Positions 34,928-43,485 of a DNA stretch of 64,000 nt are shown here, piece by piece. The notes below the pieces were generated by a model. That model was given only the letters and a program-made list of their open reading frames with translations. It was not told the origin of the DNA and did no database searches. How positions within the stretch are numbered: position 1 is the first letter of the stretch; each line of letters opens with the position of its first letter. The DNA comes from DATKJS01 sp050015275. GTDB taxonomy: Bacteria; Acidobacteriota; Aminicenantia; Aminicenantales; Saccharicenantaceae. The DNA lies in contig JBEKBS010000001.1 in assembly GCA_050015275.1 (NCBI GenBank), forward strand, positions 218,176-282,175. The letters run 5' to 3'. The translations under genes were made by a program, and so were the position numbers.

Positions 34928-36175
34928 ATGACCGATAGCTTCGGCCGCGCGCTGCCGCTCTGGACCTTCGTTCCCTTCGTGGGACTTCTTCTGTCCATCG
35001 CCCTGCTCCCCCTGCGGGCCCCGCGATTCTGGGAGCGGCACCGGAACAAGGCGCTGGTCGCGGCCCTCTGGTCCCTCCCCATCGCCGTCCTGCTCCTCCT
35101 CCGCGCGCCGCGCGAGCTCCTCCTCTCGGCCAAGGATTACGCTTCGTTCGTGATCCTCCTCGCGGCCCTATTCGTCATCTCCGGCGGGGTCGTCGTCCGC
35201 GGCGACCTCCGGGCGACCCCTCTCGTCAACACGGCCTTCCTCCTCATCGGCGCCATCCTGGCCAACTTCGTGGGGACGACCGGAGCCAGCATGCTCCTTA
35301 TCCGGCCCCTGCTCCAGACCAATCGCGAGCGGCATCGCACGGCCCATGTCCCGATATTTTTCATCTTCCTGGTCTCGAACATCGGCGGCTGCCTGACGCC
35401 GCTCGGTGACCCGCCGCTCTTCATGGGCCTTCTCAAGGGCGTCCCGTTCTTCTGGACGCTTCGCCTCTTGCCGGTCTGGGCGCTCACGGTCGGGGCCGTC
35501 CTCCTCGTCTTCTTCGTCCTCGACAGCTATCAATACGATCGGGAAACAATGAAAGACCTCATCCGCGACCGCGAGCGCGTCGTGCCGCTCCGCGTGAAGG
35601 GGACCTTGAACTTGGCCTGGGTCGCCGGGGTCGTCGGGGCGATGTTCTTTCCGTTCCCGGCCCGGGAAGGGGCCCTCATCCTCATGGCCGGACTGTCCAT
35701 CGTCACGACAAAAAGATCGCTGAGGGAGGAGAACCGGTTCGCCTACGGCCCCATCCTGGAGGTCGGCATCCTCTTCGCCGGGATCTTCGTGACCATGGTC
35801 CCGGCCCTTCTCATCCTCCAGACCCGGGCTGCGGGACTGGGGATGACGAGGCCGTGGCAGTTCTTCTGGGCCACGGGAGGGCTCTCCTCGTTCCTCGACA
35901 ACGCGCCGACGTATCTCGCATTCTTCGCGCTGGCCCAGGGGCTCGGGCTCGGCGGCGTTCCGGCGGGGATCCCGCCGCTCATTCTCAAGGCCATCAGCGC
36001 CGGGGCCGTTTTCATGGGAGCTAACTCCTACATCGGGAACGGTCCCAATTTCATGGTCAAGTCAATCGCCGAGAGCTATAAGTACAGGATGCCGTCGTTC
36101 TTCGGCTACATGGCCTATTCGGGAGCGGTCCTCATCCCTCTCTACATCCTCGTCACGGTCGTCTTCTTCCGGTGA
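34928..36175 (+). CDS. ArsB/NhaD-superfamily ion antiporter or anion transporter
   Basis: A 415-aa inner-membrane protein with about eleven helices. Family features are VGTTGASMLLIRPLL near 118, NIGGCLTPLGDPPLFMGLL near 155, the pairing SSFLDNAPTYLAFFALA near 322 and GANSYIGNGPNFMVKSIAE near 371. These helix-break motifs occur in NhaD Na+/H+ antiporters and CitM/ArsB-type carriers. Substrate unresolved; sodium/proton exchange is the commonest annotation. The start lacks a Shine-Dalgarno and may be leaderless. Confidence 0.8.
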   Translation: MTDSFGRALPLWTFVPFVGLLLSIALLPLRAPRFWERHRNKALVAALWSLPIAVLLLLRAPRELLLSAKDYASFVILLAALFVISGGVVVRGDLRATPLVNTAFLLIGAILANFVGTTGASMLLIRPLLQTNRERHRTAHVPIFFIFLVSNIGGCLTPLGDPPLFMGLLKGVPFFWTLRLLPVWALTVGAVLLVFFVLDSYQYDRETMKDLIRDRERVVPLRVKGTLNLAWVAGVVGAMFFPFPAREGALILMAGLSIVTTKRSLREENRFAYGPILEVGILFAGIFVTMVPALLILQTRAAGLGMTRPWQFFWATGGLSSFLDNAPTYLAFFALAQGLGLGGVPAGIPPLILKAISAGAVFMGANSYIGNGPNFMVKSIAESYKYRMPSFFGYMAYSGAVLIPLYILVTVVFFR

Positions 36176-36221
36176 TCCGAACGGACGTTCCGACGATCCT
36201 CGTCTTCGAACGAAACTCAGG

Positions 36222-36265
36222 ACCGGCCGCCGCCGATCTTTGTTCATCGCCGGCCGTCCGGTTTT
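36222..36265 (+). terminator. Terminator after the antiporter gene
   Basis: ACCGG (36222-36226) through CCGGT (36258-36262) form a long GC-rich stem with two mismatches and one bulge around a CTTTGTTC loop, ending in TTTT. It lies 47 bp past the stop codon. Confidence 0.45.
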
Positions 36266-36491
36266 GGAGAGGCGCGCAGACGCGCGGATCTGACACTACT
36301 AATGGTGCCGATTTTCTTCTTCTCTACAAAAAAAGGTGGCTCATACGGAGAAAAAACTTGACAATTCGTGAAATTGGACTATATATAGAATGAATTTTTG
36401 TTTCGGAGAATGGTGAAGAACGAAACTCAGGACATTCCCATGTTGACAGCACAGGGAACGTACGAGAATTTGAGTTGAAGGATCAAGAGCG
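36266..36491 (+). promoter_or_regulatory. AT-rich promoter region of the ATP-grasp/KamA operon
   Basis: TTGACA at 36358-36363 is followed by TATATATA at 36380-36387 (16- or 18-bp spacing). A second TTGACA occurs at 36443-36448 without a good -10. The 16-mer GAACGAAACTCAGGAC is present at 36208-36223 and again at 36418-36433, the second copy between the promoter and the first gene. The segment is strikingly AT-rich for this chromosome. The direct repeat could be a regulator site, but a copy inside the preceding terminator region argues for caution. Confidence 0.5.
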
Positions 36492-37601
36492 ATGAAAGTA
36501 GCTTTGCTTTGCAGCTCGAAATCGGGAATGGAAGCGACGCTCTTTCGTCGCCCCGACGAACGACGGGACGAGGAGGACGAGCCTCCACCGCCACCGGACC
36601 TGCTCGCGGAATGCGATTCCGACGAGACCATCTCCGCCGTTGAGCAGGTCCTCCAGGAACGATATCAGGTCTTCCGCATCGAGTCCGATGAAAAGGCCTA
36701 TGCCCGCCTGAAGCGGCTCAAGCCCCACCTCGTGTTCAATATTTCCGAGCGGCTCTTCGGGGCGAACCGCGAGTCGGACATCCCCACGGTCTGCGAAATG
36801 CTGAACATCCCCTACACGGGCTCGGACCCGCTGACCCTGGGCATCTGCCTCGACAAATCGCGGGCCAAGGAGATCCTGTCCTTCCACCGGATCCCGAACC
36901 CCCCGTTCTGGATCATCGAATCGCCCGGGGATGTCCCGAGCGGTATCCGGCTCCCGGCGATCGTCAAGCCGCTCTTCGAAGGCTCGAGCAAGGGGATTAA
37001 GAACAACTCCCTGGTCCGGACGGCCGCGGAGCTCCACGAGCGCGTCAACGAGGTCATCGCTCTTTACCAGGAGCCCGCGATCGTCGAGCGGTTCATCGGC
37101 GGGCGGGAGTTCACCGTCGGTGTCCTCGGGAACTATCCGAACCACGAGATCCTGCCCATCGTCGAGATCGACCACGGCCAGCTCCCCGCCGGCGCGGCGC
37201 CGATCTATTCGTACGAGGCCAAGTGGATCTGGGACACGCCCGCGAGCCCTCTCGAGATCTTCAAGTGCCCGGCCGAGACGTCCGCGGACCTGAAAAGGAA
37301 GATCGAGACGATCGTCACCAAGACCTGCGCCGTCCTCCGCATCCGGGATTGGTGCCGGATCGACGTCCGGCTCGATGAGAAGGGGGAGCCCAACATCCTT
37401 GAGGTCAACCCCCTGCCGGGCATCCTGCCGAACCCCGAGGACAACTCCTGCCTCCCCAAGGCGGCCCGGACGGCGGGGTATTCGTATTCGGACCTGATCC
37501 ACCGGGTCGTGGATGAAGCCGTGCAGCGCTGCGCTCTCCGGACGACCCGCGTCCGGCCCACGGTCGCCGAGAGGCCGGCGGTCCAGGCAGCTCGAGCATG
37601 A
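36492..37601 (+). CDS. ATP-grasp ligase, D-alanine-D-alanine ligase-like (first copy)
   Basis: A 369-aa Ddl-fold enzyme. VFNISERLFG (81-90), NIPYTGSDPLTLGICLDKSRAKEIL (105-129), the ATP-binding IVKPLFEGSSKGI (157-169) and the Mg-binding Asp291, Glu304 and Asn306 (NILEVNPLPG) are all present, so it should be active. It would form a carboxylate-amine (peptide) bond through an acyl-phosphate. An unusual acidic Pro-rich insert (residues 21-35) sits in the N-terminal domain. No peptidoglycan genes are near. Its stop overlaps the next ligase by 4 nt (ATGA). It is more likely part of a lysine-derived product pathway than a cell-wall Ddl. Confidence 0.87.
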   Translation: MKVALLCSSKSGMEATLFRRPDERRDEEDEPPPPPDLLAECDSDETISAVEQVLQERYQVFRIESDEKAYARLKRLKPHLVFNISERLFGANRESDIPTVCEMLNIPYTGSDPLTLGICLDKSRAKEILSFHRIPNPPFWIIESPGDVPSGIRLPAIVKPLFEGSSKGIKNNSLVRTAAELHERVNEVIALYQEPAIVERFIGGREFTVGVLGNYPNHEILPIVEIDHGQLPAGAAPIYSYEAKWIWDTPASPLEIFKCPAETSADLKRKIETIVTKTCAVLRIRDWCRIDVRLDEKGEPNILEVNPLPGILPNPEDNSCLPKAARTAGYSYSDLIHRVVDEAVQRCALRTTRVRPTVAERPAVQAARA

Positions 37602-38632
37602 ACCCTCCATCCCACGTCGGGATCGTCTTCAACGCCTTCGAACCGAGACCCACGGGGACGGGCGAGCGCCTGTCCGAGGAGTCCGTGGCCGAGATGGCCC
37701 AGCAGGTCAACGAGGCGGTCAAGACCCTGGGATGCAGGACGACGCTCATCCCGCTCCAGCGGAGCCTTCTCAATTTCCTCAACCGGGTCAAGGAGGAGAA
37801 CCCCGACGTCCTCGTCAATCTCTGCGAGGGCTTTTTCGGCCGGCCCCAGTGGGAATCCAACGTCGCCGGCATCTTCGAGCTCCTGGGGATCGCCTTCACC
37901 GGCAACCAGTCGAAGACGCTGGCCATCTGCCAGGACAAGCACAAGGCCAAGGCCGTCCTCCGGTCATGCAGCCTGCCGACGGCGTCGGCCCAGCTCATGT
38001 TCTTGGCCGGGCAGCCGCTCGAGCTCAAGTTCCCGATCATCGTCAAGCCGAATTCCGAGGACGCGAGCCTCGGCATCTACCCCGAGTCCGTCGTCCACGA
38101 CGAGGAGAGTTTCCGCCGCCAGGTCCAGCGCGTGCTCGACAACTACCATCAGCCGGCCCTGGTCGAGCCGTACATCGACGGGCGGGAGTTCAACGTCTCG
38201 GTGATGGAGAACACGTCGGTCGTGCCGCTGCCGGTTTCCGAGATCGACTTTTCCCAGATGCCCAAGGGGATGCCCAAGATCTGCGGCTACGAGGCGAAAT
38301 GGTTCGAGGACCATCCGCTCTATCAGAAGACGCCGCCGATCTGCCCCGCGCCCATCGAGGATGAGCTCCGCCAGAAGCTCCAGGCCGTGGCGGTCGAAGC
38401 TTTCGTGACCATGGGCTGCCAGGATTATGCCCGCGTCGATTTCCGCATGGACACCAAGGGCCGGATCTTCATCCTCGAGGTCAACCCGAACCCCGACATC
38501 AGCCTCAATGCCGGATACGCCCGGGCCCTGACGGCGGCGGGCATCGAATACGCGGCCTTCTGGAAGACGATGCTCCAGAACGCCATGAAGAGAAGAGAAA
38601 CGAATGATCCGTCCGCTGCAGCCGCAAGATAA
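37598..38632 (+). CDS. ATP-grasp ligase, D-alanine-D-alanine ligase-like (second copy)
   Basis: A 344-aa Ddl-like protein only distantly similar to its neighbour. NLCEGFFGRPQWESN (74-88), FTGNQSKTLAICQDKHKAK (100-118), the ATP loop IVKPNSEDASLGI (148-160) and metal residues Asp281, Glu294 and Asn296 (ILEVNPNPD) are intact. Translation starts inside the previous gene's stop (ATGA), and its 3' end overlaps the GNAT gene by 29 nt. Two adjacent, diverged ligases suggest two successive condensations or a heteromeric ligase. Confidence 0.87.
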   Translation: MNPPSHVGIVFNAFEPRPTGTGERLSEESVAEMAQQVNEAVKTLGCRTTLIPLQRSLLNFLNRVKEENPDVLVNLCEGFFGRPQWESNVAGIFELLGIAFTGNQSKTLAICQDKHKAKAVLRSCSLPTASAQLMFLAGQPLELKFPIIVKPNSEDASLGIYPESVVHDEESFRRQVQRVLDNYHQPALVEPYIDGREFNVSVMENTSVVPLPVSEIDFSQMPKGMPKICGYEAKWFEDHPLYQKTPPICPAPIEDELRQKLQAVAVEAFVTMGCQDYARVDFRMDTKGRIFILEVNPNPDISLNAGYARALTAAGIEYAAFWKTMLQNAMKRRETNDPSAAAAR

Positions 38633-39077
38633 AATGCCGGTCCTCGACCTCATCCGGGCCACGGGGATGTTCACGCCCGCCGAGGTCGACGTGGCCGAGG
38701 AGCTCATCGACATCTGTCTCGGCGTCCCGGAACAGGAGGATTACCGGGTCGTCGTCATCGAGAGCGAGCGGAAGCGTATTGCCGGGTATCTGACATGGGG
38801 GCCGACCCCGCTCGCCGAAGACGCCTACGACCTGTACTGGATGGCGGTTTCGCCGGCGGAGCAGGGGAAGGGGCACGGGAAGGCGCTCGTCCGGTGGCTC
38901 GAGGCCGAGGTCCTGAAGATCGGCGGCCGGATGATCATCATCGAGACCTCGTCGCAGCCCAAGTACCACCCCACGCGGCAGTTCTATATCAACCTGGACT
39001 ACAAGGAAGTCGCCCGGATCCCTGATTATTACAAAACGGGCGACGATCGCGTCATTTACGCGAAATATTTTCGGTAA
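38604..39077 (+). CDS. GNAT-family N-acetyltransferase
   Basis: A 157-aa acetyl-CoA-dependent transferase. The acetyl-CoA loop is EQGKGHGKAL (86-95), with the preceding strand YDLYWMAVSP and a following IIIETSSQPKYHPTRQFY. It begins 29 nt inside the upstream ligase gene and ends 18 bp before the aminomutase gene. In Nepsilon-acetyl-beta-lysine synthesis an acetyltransferase (AblB) is paired with lysine 2,3-aminomutase. This protein is shorter than AblB, so equivalence is a hypothesis; the substrate could also be the ligase product. Confidence 0.83.
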   Translation: MIRPLQPQDKMPVLDLIRATGMFTPAEVDVAEELIDICLGVPEQEDYRVVVIESERKRIAGYLTWGPTPLAEDAYDLYWMAVSPAEQGKGHGKALVRWLEAEVLKIGGRMIIIETSSQPKYHPTRQFYINLDYKEVARIPDYYKTGDDRVIYAKYFR

Positions 39078-39095
39078 GTAAGGAGTCTTGAGGAG

Positions 39096-40205
39096 ATGGA
39101 CGACTGGCAACGTTTGCTTCAGGGCAGTCTCAGGAAGCCTGAGGAGATCGCCCGTACGTTCGGACTCGATCTGGAGGAGGTCAAGCGGATCGCCCGCGTG
39201 TTCAAGATCCAGATCACTCGCCATTACGCCAGTTTGATCAAGGAGAAGGGCGACGCCATGTGGCGTCAGATGGTCCCCGACCCGGCCGAGCTCAAGGAGA
39301 ACACCGGGGATGCCGACCCCCTGCTCGAGGATGAAGATTCGCCGGTGCCCGGGATCGTCCACCGCTATCCCGACCGGGTCCTGTTCCTCGTCTCGCACAG
39401 CTGCGCCTCCTACTGCCGGTTCTGCACGAGGAAGAGGAAGGTCGGAGACCCCTCGAAGATCCATCCGCGCTACCTCGAAGGCGGGATCGAGTATATCCGG
39501 GCCCACCCGGAGGTCCGCGACGTCATCATCTCGGGCGGCGACCCGCTCATGCTCAGCGACCGGAAGATCGAGAACATCCTCAAGGCCATCCGGGCCATTC
39601 CCCACGTCGAGATCATGCGCATCGGGACCCGGGTGCCGTGCGTCCTGCCGCAGCGGATCACGGAGAAGCTCGTGGCGATGCTTCGCAAGTACCACCCGCT
39701 CTACGTCAATGTCCACTTCAACCATCCCGACGAGATCACGCCCGAAGCGACGAAGGCCCTCGCCATGCTGGCCGACGCGGGCATTCCGCTCGGGAACCAG
39801 ACCGTCCTGCTCAAGGGCGTCAACGACGACCCGCAGACCATGAAACGGCTGATGCAGAAGCTCCTCGCGGCCCGGGTCCGGCCGTACTATATCTACCAGG
39901 CGGACTACGTGAGCGGGACGGAGCACCTCCGGACGACGGTCGAGAAGGGGCTCGAGATCATGGACGCCCTAAGAGGCTGGACGTCCGGCATGGCCGTTCC
40001 GTATTATTGCATCGACGCGCCGGGAGGCGGCGGGAAGATCCCCCTCATCCCGAACTACGTCCAGTCGATCAACGACGAACAGGTCGTGATGCGGAACTAC
40101 GCCGGCGAGGTCTTCGTCTACCCGCAGACCAAATCGAAGGCCCAACGGAAACCGCGGCCGGCCTCCCCGCCGTGTTACGACCTCGACGGTCCGCCCCTCC
40201 CGTAA
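39096..40205 (+). CDS. kamA: Lysine 2,3-aminomutase (KamA family radical SAM)
   Basis: Converts L-alpha-lysine to L-beta-lysine with a radical-SAM cluster and PLP. The cluster motif CASYCRFC (Cys103, Cys107, Cys110), the PLP Lys314 in PGGGGKIPL, and the two acidic residues that bind the lysine side-chain amine, Asp270 (QADYVSG) and Asp307 (CIDAPGG), are present. Glutamate 2,3-aminomutases replace those acids, so lysine is the best substrate call. At 369 aa it is shorter than clostridial KamA (about 416) but longer than EpmB. No EpmA or efp is adjacent. Last gene of the operon starting at 36492. Confidence 0.9.
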   Translation: MDDWQRLLQGSLRKPEEIARTFGLDLEEVKRIARVFKIQITRHYASLIKEKGDAMWRQMVPDPAELKENTGDADPLLEDEDSPVPGIVHRYPDRVLFLVSHSCASYCRFCTRKRKVGDPSKIHPRYLEGGIEYIRAHPEVRDVIISGGDPLMLSDRKIENILKAIRAIPHVEIMRIGTRVPCVLPQRITEKLVAMLRKYHPLYVNVHFNHPDEITPEATKALAMLADAGIPLGNQTVLLKGVNDDPQTMKRLMQKLLAARVRPYYIYQADYVSGTEHLRTTVEKGLEIMDALRGWTSGMAVPYYCIDAPGGGGKIPLIPNYVQSINDEQVVMRNYAGEVFVYPQTKSKAQRKPRPASPPCYDLDGPPLP

Positions 40206-40226
40206 TCAAGAAGGGATCAAACCTCC

Positions 40227-42434
40227 TCAGCCGCCCTTGGCGCCAGCCAGGTACGCGGCGAGCCCCGTGGTCCTGACGATCTCCAGCGCCTCGTCATGGC
40301 TGACGGCGCGCATCTGCTTCAGGGATTCCAGGATCCGGATGATGGAGAAGGCGACCTCGGCCGTCTGCCCGGCCTCTTTCTGCCGGCTTCCCAGATAGGC
40401 GATCGAATCGAACAGGACCGCGTTGGCCTCGCCATAGGAGATCTGCTTCCGCCGGCCGTAAGCCCTGCCCCACGCCGCCTGCCCCAGGACGTCATTCACG
40501 TGGGACTGGATGAGATAGGTCGCGCGCCCGACAAGCTTTAGGTTCGACGGGCTGACGTTGGTCATGGTGTTCCCGATGACCTTGCCGAGCTTGGCCATGA
40601 CCGCCGTCGAATGGGCGTTGAGGACCATCTTGACCGCGACCTGCCCGTTCAGGCCGAAGGGATCGCCGGGCCCGGACGCCGGGACCTGGACGAGGACGAC
40701 CCGGAGAGCGTCCGGCTTGCCCTTATAGGCCCGTTGGACCTGATCTTCGAGCCTCGCGGCCGCCTTGGGATCCCCGTCCGTGACGAGAAGGACGGCCAGG
40801 TTCATTCCGTCCCCGGCAAAGAGGTCCATGAAGCGCCGGAAATAGGACCCTTTGTTTTGGAATTCCATCGCCTCGGGCGCGAGGGCGACGAGGACCCCTA
40901 GGTCGCCGGACTTCGGCCCCCGGCTTTCCCGGTTCGACGCGGAGAAGGAAAGATCGTAGAGGTCCTGCTGGTCGTCCCCCGCCTTTTTCAGGCTCTCGAG
41001 GGCCGCCCGCCGGAGGTAGGGATCGTGGATCTTCTCTTCGAAGGGAGCCTGGTAAGACTCCGCGGCGAGGCCCCGGAAAGGCCTTCCCAGGAAAGCCCGC
41101 CAGGCGTCCCGGGGCGTCTCCGCCCCCGTCCAGACCTGGGTCCAGCATTTTCGGCGGGTCTCCCTGACGGTGTCGAGCGGATAGAGCCGGAAGGTGGGGC
41201 TTCGCTCGGTGCTGTCGATAAAGACGGTGATCAGGCCCTTTTGCGCGAAATAAGTTGAGAAAAAGCCGTCGCCATAAGTTTTGGCCTCGATGTCCGTGAG
41301 CCTGGCGACTTCGGGCAGCGCCGCCCGCGTCGCCTCCAGGACTGAGGTGAACTGCTTGAGTTTGGCCCCGATCTCGAACCGTCCCTCGAAGCCCAGCCGG
41401 GCCATATCCCCGGGCGAGAGGAACCGCCCCAAAAGCCTCGCCGCCGCGGCCTCGAGGATGGTCCCGACAACGTACGTCTCGATGGTCGTGGCCTGCATCC
41501 GCGTCGAGCCGGCGATCGCCTGCGGCCCGGTCGTCAAGTTGATCTTCGTGATCCCGGCTTCCTCTAGGACCTTCCGGCTCCTCTCGAAGGGACGGAGCTT
41601 CTCCTCCGGGTTGTTGTCGACGAAATAGAGGCTCTTCCGGCTTGCCGCCGGGTCGTATCCAGGCTGAGCCGTCCACTGCTCGTGGGCCCCTAAGATGGTG
41701 CCGATGACCGAGGAGGTCTCTCCGCCCTCGGTCACGCAGATGACGACGTCCCCGCGGGCGATCCCCCTGTCCCGGAGCTGGAGGCGCCCGATGAGCTGGA
41801 GGTCCTCGAAACCCTCGAGGGAGCTGATGAGGGCCCGGTCCCCGCCCGTCATCTCGCCGATGAGCTCGTCTTCGATCGCCCCTGACAGGCCCCCGGCGAG
41901 CTTGGGCCAGATCTTTTCCTCCGCCCTGACCTTCCGCCAGAAAGGACGCCAGAAAGAGCTTTCCATCTGCTTGGCCAGCCGGCCCGTGGCCCCGCATCCA
42001 TAAATATAAACCTTCCTCTTGGCCAGGATCGCGGCCTCGACGGCCGCCGCGGCCCGGTCAAGAGTCGCCGTATCGGCCGCCATGGCCTCGAGCTTCGCCC
42101 GGACATCATCGTCAATGGCCGACAGCATCCTGAGCCCGGCCAGCGTGTCCTTTTGGATCCGCTCGCCGAGGTCCCACGTTTTTTGGTGGCGCTGCTCCGT
42201 GAGCAAAGTGTGAAGTTGGAATTGGGCCTTGTTCCGGACATAGTCGACGGATTCGGGCGACGGCTCGATCATCAGAAGCTTCAGAAGGCTCGTTGCCTCT
42301 TCTTGGCCCGGCGCCTGCTGCCCCGGATGTCCGGCCGGGGGGCCCGGCGCGGCCGTTGACCCTGGAAAGGGCAAGAGGAGAGCGAGCGTCAGCAGGGCGA
42401 GGAGGCCTCTCCCCCCCGCGCCCCTGGCCGTCAT
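40227..42434 (-). CDS. MurQ-like double SIS-domain protein with a signal peptide
   Basis: A 735-aa protein. Residues 1-35 are a good Sec signal (MTARGAGGRG, LLALLTLALLLPFPG, then STAAPG). The SIS fold follows with VYIYGCGATGRLAKQ (142-156), GDVVICVTEGGETSSVIG and the MurQ signature TGPQAIAGSTRMQATT (302-317), then a second SIS-like region ending near a tail with KMVLNAHSTAVMAKLGKVIGN. MurQ enzymes cleave the lactyl ether of N-acetylmuramate 6-phosphate, and GCKR binds fructose phosphates; both are cytosolic, so export is unexpected. The start is fixed by an ATGA overlap with the dCMP deaminase gene. Confidence 0.75.
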   Translation of the reverse strand: MTARGAGGRGLLALLTLALLLPFPGSTAAPGPPAGHPGQQAPGQEEATSLLKLLMIEPSPESVDYVRNKAQFQLHTLLTEQRHQKTWDLGERIQKDTLAGLRMLSAIDDDVRAKLEAMAADTATLDRAAAAVEAAILAKRKVYIYGCGATGRLAKQMESSFWRPFWRKVRAEEKIWPKLAGGLSGAIEDELIGEMTGGDRALISSLEGFEDLQLIGRLQLRDRGIARGDVVICVTEGGETSSVIGTILGAHEQWTAQPGYDPAASRKSLYFVDNNPEEKLRPFERSRKVLEEAGITKINLTTGPQAIAGSTRMQATTIETYVVGTILEAAAARLLGRFLSPGDMARLGFEGRFEIGAKLKQFTSVLEATRAALPEVARLTDIEAKTYGDGFFSTYFAQKGLITVFIDSTERSPTFRLYPLDTVRETRRKCWTQVWTGAETPRDAWRAFLGRPFRGLAAESYQAPFEEKIHDPYLRRAALESLKKAGDDQQDLYDLSFSASNRESRGPKSGDLGVLVALAPEAMEFQNKGSYFRRFMDLFAGDGMNLAVLLVTDGDPKAAARLEDQVQRAYKGKPDALRVVLVQVPASGPGDPFGLNGQVAVKMVLNAHSTAVMAKLGKVIGNTMTNVSPSNLKLVGRATYLIQSHVNDVLGQAAWGRAYGRRKQISYGEANAVLFDSIAYLGSRQKEAGQTAEVAFSIIRILESLKQMRAVSHDEALEIVRTTGLAAYLAGAKGG

Positions 42435-42949
42435 GATTTTTTTCCGTATTGATGTTCGTCGTCGAGGATGTCGCGCTCCTGCCAGTCCCGGATCCACTCG
42501 TCGATGCGGAAGACTCTGGCCTGACCGTCCTCGGTCGAGCAGACGACCCGGTTGAGGCCGGCGTTGATGATCATTTTCTTGCAGATATAACAGGGGAAGG
42601 CGTCGATCGGCTTGTCGATGCCGGGCGCGCTGCCGTAGATGTACATGTCTCCGCCGAGGAGGCTGACCCCGGCCCGGGCCGCGTTGATGATGGCGTTCTG
42701 TTCGGCGTGGACGCTCCGGCAGAGCTCGTACCTCTGGCCGTGGGGGATGCCGAGCTTGTCCCGGAGGCAGAAGCCGTGCTCGAGGCTGTCCTTGGTCTTG
42801 CGGGGCGCGCCGACGTAGCCCGTGGAGATGATCTGGTCGTCACGGACGATGATGGCCCCGATGGCCCTTCGGAAGCAGGTGCTCCTATTGGCCACCTCTT
42901 TGGCGATGCCGAGATAATAAAGGTCCTTGGACGTGCGCTTGGGCGTCAT
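42431..42949 (-). CDS. Deoxycytidylate deaminase
   Basis: Deaminates dCMP to dUMP for thymidylate synthesis. 172 aa with zinc residues His81 and Glu83 in HAEQNAI plus Cys120 and Cys123 in PCYICKK, and the GAP-containing substrate region STGYVGAPRKTKDSLEHGFCLR. It overlaps both neighbours by 4 nt (ATGA), so it is translationally coupled to the kinase upstream and the SIS protein downstream. It is similar to ComEB-type proteins. Confidence 0.92.
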   Translation of the reverse strand: MTPKRTSKDLYYLGIAKEVANRSTCFRRAIGAIIVRDDQIISTGYVGAPRKTKDSLEHGFCLRDKLGIPHGQRYELCRSVHAEQNAIINAARAGVSLLGGDMYIYGSAPGIDKPIDAFPCYICKKMIINAGLNRVVCSTEDGQARVFRIDEWIRDWQERDILDDEHQYGKKS

Positions 42950-43485
42950 AGGATGTTCTCCAGTTTGTGATGCAGGTCTTCGATCGTCCCGTCGTTCCAG
43001 ACGAGCTCGTCGGCGGTGGCCATGCAGGCCGCAAGCTGTTGGGCCGAGTCCCCGCCGGACCGTTCTTGGTCCTCTTTTTTCCGGAACTCGTCGAGCGTCG
43101 CCGCGGACTCATTCCGGCCCCGGGCCGCGACGCGGCCGAACCGGACCTCGATGGGCGCGTCCAATGCGAGCAGGACGAAATCGCCCTGGGCTCTCAAGGT
43201 GGCGATCTCCCGGGTGTTCCGGATGCTGTCGATGACCGTCGGCCCGGACACGTTCGCCATCGTCCGCCGGGCGAGGACGTCGGGGCCGAATCTTTCCCGG
43301 AGCTCGTTCCCGATGCTGATCAGGCTGTCTCGCGTGACCTCCAGGCCACGGTCCCTGAGTTCCTCGCGGAGGATGTCCGAGAGCGAAGCGTACGCGTAGC
43401 CCTTGGCCATGAAAAAGGCCGCGGCCTCTCCCTTGCCGGCCCCGTTGGTGCCGGTGAGACCGATGAGCTTCGGCCGTGTTTTCAT
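42946..43485 (-). CDS. Small P-loop kinase, probable nucleotide or dephospho-CoA-kinase-like
   Basis: A 179-aa protein with the Walker A motif GTNGAGKG (12-19) near the N-terminus, SLSDILREELRDRG after it, VIDSIRNTREIATL in the middle and a lid-like FGRVAARGRNE. The fold is that of adenylate/dephospho-CoA kinases. Coupled by 4-nt overlaps to the dCMP deaminase and the aldehyde dehydrogenase, it may phosphorylate a deoxynucleotide. The substrate is not defined by sequence. Confidence 0.78.
   Translation of the reverse strand: MKTRPKLIGLTGTNGAGKGEAAAFFMAKGYAYASLSDILREELRDRGLEVTRDSLISIGNELRERFGPDVLARRTMANVSGPTVIDSIRNTREIATLRAQGDFVLLALDAPIEVRFGRVAARGRNESAATLDEFRKKEDQERSGGDSAQQLAACMATADELVWNDGTIEDLHHKLENIL

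Noticed and set aside
39096..40205. EpmB (EF-P lysine modification) as identity of the aminomutase
   Set aside because: No EpmA or efp nearby, and the length and the partner genes fit KamA better.
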